Shown piece after piece: positions 1-6,187 of a stretch of DNA of 7,766 nucleotides. Within the stretch, counting starts at the first letter, position 1; each line of letters begins with the position of its first letter. The notes below the pieces were generated by a model. It was not told the DNA's origin. It made no database searches and worked only from the letters and a program-made list of their open reading frames with translations. The stretch spans positions 1-7,766 of the forward strand of contig CAYNFJ010000095.1 of NCBI GenBank assembly GCA_964396505.1, written 5' to 3'. The translations under genes and the position numbers were made by a program. Source of the DNA: DQTL01 sp964396505 (GTDB lineage: Bacteria; Bacteroidota; Bacteroidia; Flavobacteriales; Flavobacteriaceae).

Positions 1-80
1 TCTTCCGACCAAATTGTCGTTTGCCCGAAAGCCATTTGCAAGCTAAAAAGCGTTAATAAAATAAGTACTAATTTTTTCAT
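1..80 (-). CDS. Secreted protein, N-terminus only (runs off left edge)
   Basis: The minus strand from an ATG at 80-78 reads MKKLVLILLTLFSLQMAFGQ followed by TTIWSE and continues past the window edge. This is a textbook signal peptide: a Lys pair, a hydrophobic core of about 12 residues, and likely cleavage near G19 or Q20. Mature N-termini starting 'TTIWSE' and continuing 'DF' are, from my knowledge of the phylum, common in Bacteroidota cell-surface proteins exported by the type IX system, but the part that would show this is missing. The start lies two bases after the stop codon of the 83-400 gene on the same strand, so the two are very probably co-transcribed and translationally coupled. 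Function cannot be assigned from 26 residues. The gene is cut by the contig end, not visibly broken. Confidence 0.8.
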   Translation of the reverse strand, partial: MKKLVLILLTLFSLQMAFGQTTIWSE

Positions 81-82
81 AA

Positions 83-400
83 TTAACTATTTTTTTGGGT
101 TGTTTTATTGTGTTGTTTTTCTTTTAATGTATAGATAGACCGGTGTATGGGTTTACTACCGGTTATTGCGTTATTCGTGCTGTGAGCGGAGTTGCCCTGT
201 ACCTCAAGTGCAGTCGAGCGGTACTTATAAAAAGCACCTAATAACAAAGCGAAAAATATTCCTGCTCCAATCCACCCGTCTATGGGTAAACCCGGTGGTG
301 GTGGGTTGGGGTTGGGCGGTGTGGTCTGTGACCATAGCATAGCAGTACTTAGCATAGCCAAAATACTTACCAAAATCTTTCTAAGAATCAAATTTCTCAT
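83..400 (-). CDS. Small Pro-rich PIDG-motif membrane protein
   Basis: A 105-residue protein of unknown function. Residues 1-25 form a signal peptide (Arg/Lys at 2, 7 and 8, hydrophobic core, end near WSQ). Residues 26-39 are a Pro-rich linker with four consecutive prolines (34-37) leading into GLPIDG (37-42). Residues 43-60 are a hydrophobic, glycine-containing membrane segment followed by YKYR. From my knowledge of Bacteroidota genomes, many short proteins share the plan signal peptide, Pro-rich stretch, 'PGxPIDGG', membrane helix, basic end; their role is not established. Here the usual short basic end is followed by about 44 hydrophilic residues rich in Thr, Asn, Lys and Gln, which is atypical. 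Composition and frame look continuous, but the tail could reflect a lost stop codon. The stop is two bases before the next gene on the same strand. The start at 400 is the only sensible one because the signal peptide begins there. Confidence 0.75.
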   Translation of the reverse strand: MRNLILRKILVSILAMLSTAMLWSQTTPPNPNPPPPGLPIDGWIGAGIFFALLLGAFYKYRSTALEVQGNSAHSTNNAITGSKPIHRSIYTLKEKQHNKTTQKNS

Positions 401-531
401 AAGGCTTGTTTTAAAAAATGCGCATAGGGACGCAAGATACTAAAAGTTAGGAATATACAGCTGGTTTTTTTTGATTTTTTTGTAACATTTATGACGGGAG
501 GGAGCAGACTTTAGTGGGCAGTAAAAACACC

Positions 532-566
532 AAATCTCAAATCTCAAATCTTAAATCTCAAATCCC
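532..566. repeat. Heptanucleotide tandem repeat (AAATCTC)5
   Basis: Five consecutive 7-base units start at 532, 539, 546, 553 and 560. Units 1, 2 and 4 are AAATCTC, unit 3 is AAATCTT and unit 5 is AAATCCC. The array ends 12 bases before the recX start codon, so it would lie in the recX leader or span its promoter. A 7-base unit in non-coding DNA could change copy number by slippage without any frame constraint. Similar AAATCT-type arrays in flavobacterial intergenic DNA are familiar to me, but no function is established. Confidence 0.85.
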
Positions 567-578
567 TACCTTTACCCT

Positions 579-1088
579 ATGAAAACCTATACAGCAGCAG
601 AAGCCCGTCATCTTATGGAACGTTATTGTGCCTATCAAGAACGCAGTTATAGCGAAGTAGAAAAAAAACTCATCACTATGCGACTCATTCCTGAGTTACG
701 GGAACAGATTATGACGCATCTGATTACCGAAAATTATATCAATGAAGCACGTTATGCCCAAGCTTTTGCCGGCGGGAAATTCCGGATTAAAAAATGGGGA
801 CGCATCAAAATACAGTTGGCACTCAAACAAAAAGGCGTGTCACCGGCGAATATCCAAACCGGATTGGCAGTAATTGATGAAAAAGAATACTTGGATACCC
901 TATATCAAGTATGTATAAAATGGATCCAATCGCACGGCAATCCGGAAGTTGAACTTCCTGATAAAACCACTGATTTTAAAAGCTTTATACAAGAGAACAC
1001 CTCATTTGAAGCGCGACAAAAGATGCTGAAATACCTGCAAAGTCGTGGTTATGAATTGGATCTTGTTTTTAAGTATATTATTCCGTAA
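579..1088 (+). CDS. recX: RecX family regulatory protein
   Basis: A 169-residue RecX-like protein. RecX proteins bind RecA filaments in the cytoplasm and limit or modulate their extension, tuning recombination and the SOS response. Family hallmarks are visible as three helical-repeat blocks: YCAYQERSYSEVEKKL (16-31); NYINEARYAQAFAGGKF (52-68) followed by RIKKWGRIKI (69-78), the most conserved RecX stretch; and a C-terminal KYLQSRGYELDLV (151-163). Length is normal for the family. Residues 115-140 form a looser, charged linker before the third repeat. The ATG at 579 is preceded by an A/T/C-rich leader without a Shine-Dalgarno site, as usual in this phylum, and gives a full N-terminus. It is the only plus-strand gene. 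recA is not in the window. It converges with the large secreted gene ending at 1210. Confidence 0.9.
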   Translation: MKTYTAAEARHLMERYCAYQERSYSEVEKKLITMRLIPELREQIMTHLITENYINEARYAQAFAGGKFRIKKWGRIKIQLALKQKGVSPANIQTGLAVIDEKEYLDTLYQVCIKWIQSHGNPEVELPDKTTDFKSFIQENTSFEARQKMLKYLQSRGYELDLVFKYIIP

Positions 1089-1204
1089 TGATCTGAGCTT
1101 GCGACCGGAAGTCACAGTGTCGTAAACAGGCTTACCCTTTTCCGGTAAAGGCATATATTAAATATACCTTTACAGGAAACTAGACAAATGCAAGCTTAGA
1201 ATCA
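1089..1204. other. Nested inverted-repeat element between convergent genes
   Basis: The spacer between recX and the converging gene is almost entirely an inverted-repeat structure. Outer arms: TCTGAGCTTGC at 1092-1102 pairs with GCAAGCTTAGA at 1190-1200 (11 pairs including one G-U). Allowing one bulged base at 1201, the pairing extends by TGA (1089-1091) with TCA (1202-1204). The outer left arm begins directly after the recX stop codon and the right arm ends five bases from the opposing stop. A second, stronger hairpin sits inside (1139-1179). The arrangement would fold in transcripts from either strand. It could be a shared 3' end or a small palindromic mobile repeat; one copy alone cannot tell. 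Confidence 0.6.
1139..1179. terminator. Possible bidirectional hairpin terminator
   Basis: Left arm segments TTTCC (1139-1143), GTAAAGG (1145-1151) and TATAT (1154-1158) pair with ATATA (1162-1166), CCTTTAC (1167-1173) and GGAAA (1175-1179). That is 17 pairs with one G/A mismatch, a two-base CA bulge and a three-base loop. The position between two convergent stop codons suits a terminator for both transcripts. Against a classical intrinsic terminator, there is no T run following the stem on either strand, so it may instead protect 3' ends or have another role. Confidence 0.45.
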
Positions 1205-1209
1205 AGAAG

Positions 1210-4200
1210 CTAGTCCACTATTAATTTTTTAGTAAAACTTCCGTTTTGAGTCAAGAAATGGATCATATAAACCCCTTGAGCCGAAAATGGTAAATCAAAG
1301 ATTTGTTCCGAATCGGGTTGCATCTCTCTTTGTAAAATCAATTTACCGACACTGTCAAAAATACGGATATGTACCGGCATTTCATTACGCCAATGTATGC
1401 TGAACAAACCTTCCGTAGGATTGGGAAACAACTGTACGTTTTGAGCTAAATAATCAGTTACTCCCACTGTTTCTCCTGAAATGACAAAATCATCGATTAA
1501 AGCCCCTTCTCCTGTTACACTTTGATCCGATGCAAAATGGAAGCGGAACAGTACACTGGGTTCGTTGGTAAGAGCCGATAAATCATAGGAGTATTCCGTA
1601 AGTGTCGAAACCGTACCGGACCATTGTCCACCGATAGTCAAATCGTGATCGGAGTAAGTATTATTATACCAATTCGGGTCTGATGCCGTACCCAATACCT
1701 GCCACGTATTTCCATTATCCAAGGAGTATTGCATATAAAGCACATCCCAATCTACTTCAATATCAAAAGCCATTTGAAAACTCATCACCGGATTGGTAAT
1801 AGTAGTCAAATCATAACAAGGAGAAATCAAATTGGCCACCGTATTATCCGGATATTGTCCTGCCGGATTGGTAATATAGGCTTTGGTTCCGGAAGCGACT
1901 GTATTTAACAGTGCAGAACCGGGAGCAGCCATTTGCCATAAATCCGTTCCGCTATCTGGGTTTGTATCGACCAACCAAGCATCGGTACTCTCATTTTCAA
2001 ATGAATTGACCATCGTAGGATCGGTATTTTGGTCATTTACGACAAAAGCAACCGACTTACGATTATTATCATCATACGTATCATTGTCAATAGAAACATT
2101 TACCGTTAATGTGTGCGATCCTTTAGTCAAGGAAAAAGTGTCTAAGTCAATTGTTTCGGATGTCGCAGCAGGGATATTTCCTGTCCAATTATAGCTATAT
2201 GCATCAGTATCTAACCGGTATGAAATATTGATAGCCGTTATAGGATTCAAACCTTCATTTTTAACGGTAATACGCGGCGTTACATCACCACATTGCACAT
2301 TGGAATAGGTTGGATTTGTAATAGAAACCAAGCGTATTTCATAATCCGGTGATACGACCGGAATACTCGATTGCCAAACTCCGCGCCCATAAGTAGAAGC
2401 AGTAATAATGTTATCATTGGTATTCACTTCTAAATCGGTGATAGATACATTGGGTAAATGGGTTGAAAACACTTGCCAATCCGAAGCAGTATCATCTAAA
2501 TAATATACTCCCAATGAAGTGCCTACATAGACCGGATTATTGGGATTGTGTTTTTGATGGCGTATCACATTCTTTGATTCAGCAGGTAAATTGCCGGTAA
2601 TGTCTGTCCAGGAAACGCCTCCGTCAACTGATTTATACACTTTTCCATTGGATCCATTGGTAGTTACCCAAAGTATGTTGGAATCGGAATTGTGAACTTC
2701 AATAGAACTGATGTTATTTCCGGTAAAAGAATAATTAATTTGATTGAACTCTGTGTCTTGAACCGTTTTCTTATACAAATTTATACCTCTAGAGACATAC
2801 AAATTAGTAGAATTAGAAGGATCAACTTCGATATTTGATAAATTATTAGGAAATTCAGTAGAAGAAATCTGAACCCACGAACCGTTTAGCAATTTATATA
2901 GTTTTTTATAACCTGCCAAGAGCCTTCCGCTCTTGTCAATAACCAGAGGTGTAACCCAATTACCGGATTCTCCGGAAGGTGCACTTATTACATAACTACC
3001 ACTAGCTCCACCGTTACTTGCCTTGTACAAGGAACCCCCACTTTGAATAAAGCCATACGAAGTATCCGGGTGGGTTGGATCTACAGCGGCATCCATCCCA
3101 TCGGCACCGTGATAGTTATACCACTGTCCATTACTGTGAGCAAAACCACCGTTATCTTGCAGCCCACCTGCCATATAAGAAGCAGATTGCGGCGCTACTG
3201 AAATCTTATAAAACTGACTGATTGCCAGACCGGTAGTCAAGCTGGTAAAATGAGTACCATCGTCCATAGACCGGAATATTCCCCCATCTGTACCGGCAAA
3301 AAGAGTCCCGTTGTAATATCTTAAAAAATGAATATCAGCGTGGGTATAACTGATACCTGTGTCATTATTCCAAGTGTTAATTTGTACGAAATTATCTCCG
3401 CCATCAACAGATTTCCAGATATTGAGCACGCCTACAAAAAGGGTATTTTCATCGGTATCCGATACTGCCAAAGCCATATCGTACCAAGCTTGGCTACTCC
3501 CGTCGAATATATCATCATTTTCCAATGTCTGGGTAAAGGTAGTACCACTATCGGTAGATTTATACACGCCCTGAAAACCACCTGAGGCAGAAAGTACATA
3601 TACATAATCGGTATTGGCAGGTGTTACATCTATGGTCAATCTACTGGAAGAACCCGGTAAACCGCTGGTGATTTGAGTAAAACTAGCACCCCCATCGGTA
3701 GATTTATAAAATTGAGAATCGGTAACGGCATAAATGGTATTGGGGTCACCCGGTTTTAGTTTAAAATCTTTGATATTTCCACTTCTTTTTAATGACCAAG
3801 AAGTACCGGCATCGGTAGATTTATACAATCCGCTGGAAGTCGCCACCCAAACAATATCGGAATTGGTCGGATCTATATATATTTCATTGGCAGAATTGCC
3901 ACCTAAAGCACCGGTACTGTTCCATGTAGTGCCCCCATCGGTAGATTTCATCACGCCAACAAAATACGAGTCGCCGGCATCATCATCGCCGGTAGTAATG
4001 TAAATAATATCGGTGTTGTTCGGATCCACGGCTACCCCTGAGACCCCTATTTGTGGCAAAGTATCGGTCAATGGAGTCCAAGTGGTTCCGGCATCTTTAG
4101 ATCGCCATAAACCGCCAGCCGGGGCACCCACATAGTAAATATTCGGGTTTACCGGATCTATCAAGGCAAAGATCACGCGCCCTTGTCCTTTGGACCAGGA

Positions 4201-4584
4201 GCCGGAATCTATAAAAGAAAAAGGGCCCATAGGATACCAGTCACTGTTTACCTGAACCGACCTGTTTTGAGAAGCCTGTTGCTCCATCTGTCGTTTTTGT
4301 TCCCAGGCTTGCCATAACTGTTGCGGTTTGGCAATATGTCCATCCGGATTGAGATAGAAATCCCAATGATATTCAGCACGTTTAAAGGGTTTATAACCAC
4401 TGCCTTTTTTAGCGATATCAATTTGTTGAAAATAGGTGTTTGCCCGAGCTGATATTTCACTCAAAGTAAGATTTTCTACCGGTCTGCCGGTAGCAGCGTC
4501 TTGCATCCAAGGGGCGTCTTGTGATAATTGCGCAAAAGCGACCAATGGCAAGCATAGGATGCTTAGAAAAAGGAATTTGTTCAT
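1210..4584 (-). CDS. Secreted Asp-box/VPS10-like propeller protein with T9SS sorting domain
   Basis: A 1124-residue exported protein. Residues 1-19 are a signal peptide ending AFAQ. Residues 130-740 form a beta-propeller region with eight Asp-box motifs (S-x-D-x-G-x-[TSN]-[WF]) at about 162, 214, 256, 295, 343, 392, 439 and 652, interspersed with 'DPxNxxxxY' turns, closing with STYGRGVW (730-737). This resembles VPS10/sortilin-type and BNR propellers. Residues 750-850 look like a CARDB/Ig-like module. Residues 857-1038 resemble a MAM-type or immune-inhibitor-A-type jelly-roll (paired FENE... and LIDDFVISG, with YSLDNGNTW at 953-961). Residues 1047-1124 are a type A T9SS tail (LFPNPTEG at 1052-1059, final KKLIVD), so the protein should cross the outer membrane and be surface-anchored or released. 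Its ligand is unknown. No sialidase FRIP or catalytic motif was seen, so Asp-boxes should not be read as enzyme evidence. It begins 34 bases after cdaA; co-transcription is possible but unproven. Confidence 0.88.
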   Translation of the reverse strand: MNKFLFLSILCLPLVAFAQLSQDAPWMQDAATGRPVENLTLSEISARANTYFQQIDIAKKGSGYKPFKRAEYHWDFYLNPDGHIAKPQQLWQAWEQKRQMEQQASQNRSVQVNSDWYPMGPFSFIDSGSWSKGQGRVIFALIDPVNPNIYYVGAPAGGLWRSKDAGTTWTPLTDTLPQIGVSGVAVDPNNTDIIYITTGDDDAGDSYFVGVMKSTDGGTTWNSTGALGGNSANEIYIDPTNSDIVWVATSSGLYKSTDAGTSWSLKRSGNIKDFKLKPGDPNTIYAVTDSQFYKSTDGGASFTQITSGLPGSSSRLTIDVTPANTDYVYVLSASGGFQGVYKSTDSGTTFTQTLENDDIFDGSSQAWYDMALAVSDTDENTLFVGVLNIWKSVDGGDNFVQINTWNNDTGISYTHADIHFLRYYNGTLFAGTDGGIFRSMDDGTHFTSLTTGLAISQFYKISVAPQSASYMAGGLQDNGGFAHSNGQWYNYHGADGMDAAVDPTHPDTSYGFIQSGGSLYKASNGGASGSYVISAPSGESGNWVTPLVIDKSGRLLAGYKKLYKLLNGSWVQISSTEFPNNLSNIEVDPSNSTNLYVSRGINLYKKTVQDTEFNQINYSFTGNNISSIEVHNSDSNILWVTTNGSNGKVYKSVDGGVSWTDITGNLPAESKNVIRHQKHNPNNPVYVGTSLGVYYLDDTASDWQVFSTHLPNVSITDLEVNTNDNIITASTYGRGVWQSSIPVVSPDYEIRLVSITNPTYSNVQCGDVTPRITVKNEGLNPITAINISYRLDTDAYSYNWTGNIPAATSETIDLDTFSLTKGSHTLTVNVSIDNDTYDDNNRKSVAFVVNDQNTDPTMVNSFENESTDAWLVDTNPDSGTDLWQMAAPGSALLNTVASGTKAYITNPAGQYPDNTVANLISPCYDLTTITNPVMSFQMAFDIEVDWDVLYMQYSLDNGNTWQVLGTASDPNWYNNTYSDHDLTIGGQWSGTVSTLTEYSYDLSALTNEPSVLFRFHFASDQSVTGEGALIDDFVISGETVGVTDYLAQNVQLFPNPTEGLFSIHWRNEMPVHIRIFDSVGKLILQREMQPDSEQIFDLPFSAQGVYMIHFLTQNGSFTKKLIVD
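3550..3948. repeat. DNA-level repeats of the Asp-box codons
   Basis: The 15-mer ATCGGTAGATTTATA occurs exactly at 3550-3564, 3694-3708 and 3811-3825, and its first 12 bases recur at 3937-3948. On the minus strand these encode the YKSTD core of successive propeller blades, spaced 48, 39 and 42 codons apart. Identity including third positions suggests recent blade duplication or gene conversion in the N-terminal half of the propeller. Later Asp-boxes, for example the one coded near 2620, use different codons. Confidence 0.7.
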
Positions 4585-4618
4585 AATATTTAGTTTTTAG
4601 ATTCGATAAAAAAGGGAT

Positions 4619-5398
4619 TTATGTTAAATCAGAATAGATCATTTCTATTAGATTATTTTCGTTTTTATAAAGGACGAACTCGCCGTCTTTGATATAAGAA
4701 ACCTTACCGGTCTCCTCTGATACTACCAATGATAAAGCGTCGGTTCGTTCTGTAATGCCAATGGCGGCTTTATGCCGTAAACCAAATCTTTTCGGTATTT
4801 TTTTAGCCGAAATAGGCAGTACGATACGAGTTGCCGTAATCTGGTTTTCCTTAATGATAACCGCACCGTCGTGCAAGGGGCTGTTTTTAAAAAAAATACT
4901 TTCCAAAATCGGTATATTTACTGTTATATTCATGCGATCTCCGGAATTTTTCACAAAATCCAGGCTGTTAGTTCGTTCTATGACAATCAAAGCGCCCGTT
5001 TTAGTATTTCCCAATTTAAAACAGGCTTTTACAATGCTATCTACATCTGTATTTGTGTGTAAGTCTGATTTGATAAAACGGATTTGTTTTAAAAAATTGC
5101 GTTTATTGGTGTAATTAGTTGATCCAATCATCAATAAAAACTTACGAATTTCTTGTTGAAATACAATCATCAAACCTACGGCTCCTACTCCCAACAACCC
5201 GCCTAAAATACCACTAAACATCTTTAAACCCATTGTAAAAGTGATTTTGTACATTGCAAAAAGCAGGGCTATTCCTATAAAAATATTGATAGCAACGGTC
5301 CCCTTAACCAATTTATATACGTAGTACAATAAAACAGCTACTAAAAGGATGTCTAGTAAATCTAGCAAATCAAAACTGATAAAATCAAATGGATTCAT
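4619..5398 (-). CDS. cdaA: CdaA-type membrane diadenylate cyclase
   Basis: A 259-residue enzyme that joins two ATP to form c-di-AMP, a second messenger controlling potassium/osmolyte balance and envelope stress. Three hydrophobic segments occupy about 11-30, 35-53 and 60-82, followed by a cytoplasmic DAC domain (about 85-245). Visible DAC motifs are GALIVIER (135-142), SPLHDGAVII (173-182, with the metal-binding DGA at 177-179) and GLRHKAAIG (206-214). The last replaces the usual RHR with RHK, a conservative change. SEETGKVSYI (228-237) is the typical C-terminal strand. Length matches CdaA (about 270) and not DisA or CdaS. The Gram-positive partners cdaR and glmM are absent; instead it lies downstream of folP, a pairing I recall as common in Bacteroidota, here separated by a lipoprotein gene. 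The ATG at 5398 gives the complete first helix. Expression may come from the upstream genes, from its own 106-base leader, or both. Confidence 0.92.
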   Translation of the reverse strand: MNPFDFISFDLLDLLDILLVAVLLYYVYKLVKGTVAINIFIGIALLFAMYKITFTMGLKMFSGILGGLLGVGAVGLMIVFQQEIRKFLLMIGSTNYTNKRNFLKQIRFIKSDLHTNTDVDSIVKACFKLGNTKTGALIVIERTNSLDFVKNSGDRMNITVNIPILESIFFKNSPLHDGAVIIKENQITATRIVLPISAKKIPKRFGLRHKAAIGITERTDALSLVVSEETGKVSYIKDGEFVLYKNENNLIEMIYSDLT

Positions 5399-5416
5399 AC
5401 CTTATAATTAGTCGGG

Positions 5417-5424
5417 TAAAAGTA
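5417..5424 (-). promoter_or_regulatory. Candidate -7 element for cdaA
   Basis: The minus strand reads TACTTTTA, one base off the Bacteroidota -7 consensus TAnnTTTG. It sits about 18 bases upstream of the cdaA start codon, a plausible spacing for a short leader. No matching TTG/TTTG -33 element is found at the usual distance (nearest is CTAAA at 5444-5448, i.e. TTTAG), so this is weak. Confidence 0.22.
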
Positions 5425-5504
5425 CAATTAATTTATCAATTTTCTAAATCTGAGTCACTACTGTTTACAACAAGTGAAACATGAAAAACCCCACTTGCCG
5501 GATG

Positions 5505-6164
5505 CTATTTATTGTTAAGAAGGTATTCCGTAGCTTCTACCGTGCTGGATTTGGGTAAAAATGTATTTAATTCCAAACGGTATTTCATATAATTCTGATA
5601 GTTCAGGTTGGCATCCAATTGCAATTGAATACACGATTTTTGCATAGAAGTAAAAAGCGATTGACTCCATTCGGAGCGGGCGTATCTTTTGCTATTAATC
5701 ATAAAATAATCATTGGAGAAAATAAGCGTATAATTACAAGGTTTTTCCTTTTCCACCGTTCTGATTTCTGCATTGGTCAGGGTTAGATACTGGATGCCAT
5801 CTATCTGAAAAAGGGCTATTTTTTTGTCCAGTATATCCGAGTAGCTCAAATAATCGTGTACTCCATCGACACTGTGGATGGTTTTTTTGGCTCGTTTTGC
5901 TTTGACCATTTGAAGCACCGGAATAACCTCGTCCATAGGCAGGCGTTTATCGATATTGATAATCCAATGGGTTGTAGAGATGGTATTGTTCTTATTGATA
6001 TCTGCCTGGACTTTTTGGTCATCGAATTTGTAAAACACCCAGATTTCCGTATGATTTTGAATATTGGAAACACCGGAAACCGCAACTTGGGGTAATTGCA
6101 ATGATTTGTTGGCACAAGCTATTAAAAGAGGTGTAAAGAGAAGAATAAATAGATATTTTTTCAT
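5505..6164 (-). CDS. Putative lipoprotein of unknown function
   Basis: A 219-residue protein I cannot assign. Residues 1-17 are a lipoprotein signal: KK, a hydrophobic core, then the lipobox LIAC with the lipidated cysteine at 17, so it is probably anchored in a membrane facing the periplasm or cell surface. The mature part is mixed alpha/beta, without repeats or metal-binding motifs I recognise. Features include IWVFYKFDDQKVQADINKNN (41-60), a strand-rich stretch with a THWIINIDKRLP block at about 65-76, and a basic KAKRAKK patch near 88-94. Two further cysteines, near 142 and 177, could form a disulphide. The style recalls conserved hypothetical proteins of Flavobacteriaceae, but I have no named family for it. 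It starts 23 bases after the folP stop and is probably co-transcribed with folP. It separates folP from cdaA, which are usually direct neighbours. Confidence 0.82.
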   Translation of the reverse strand: MKKYLFILLFTPLLIACANKSLQLPQVAVSGVSNIQNHTEIWVFYKFDDQKVQADINKNNTISTTHWIINIDKRLPMDEVIPVLQMVKAKRAKKTIHSVDGVHDYLSYSDILDKKIALFQIDGIQYLTLTNAEIRTVEKEKPCNYTLIFSNDYFMINSKRYARSEWSQSLFTSMQKSCIQLQLDANLNYQNYMKYRLELNTFLPKSSTVEATEYLLNNK

Positions 6165-6187
6165 TGTATATTGGGGATTTTTACAAA

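Noticed and set aside
532..566. Short repeat array considered as a CRISPR remnant
   Set aside because: The units are 7 bases, directly adjacent and without spacers; there are no cas genes nearby.
1883..4003. Several plus-strand open frames of 70-105 codons opposite the large secreted gene
   Set aside because: They lie antisense to a long gene with clear domains, have low-complexity or shadow-like translations and no recognisable start context.
4248..4460. A 70-codon minus-strand frame within the start of the secreted propeller gene
   Set aside because: It is an out-of-frame shadow of the conserved N-terminal region, which reads through continuously from the signal peptide.
1210..4584. Reading the Asp-box protein as a sialidase or glycosidase
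   Set aside because: Asp-boxes are structural turns found in many propellers; no FRIP motif or catalytic Arg triad was recognised, and the repeat number and layout fit VPS10-like propellers better.
4755..5114. Plus-strand open frames opposite cdaA
   Set aside because: They are antisense to a conserved, fully motif-bearing CdaA; the translations show no family features.
5471..5497. Inverted repeat CAAGTG / CACTTG as a terminator or attenuator upstream of cdaA
   Set aside because: Only six perfect pairs with a 15-base loop and no T run; too weak to call.
5846..6115. Overlapping open frames on both strands inside the lipoprotein gene
   Set aside because: The lipoprotein frame has a lipobox, plausible composition and operon spacing; the alternatives have none of these.
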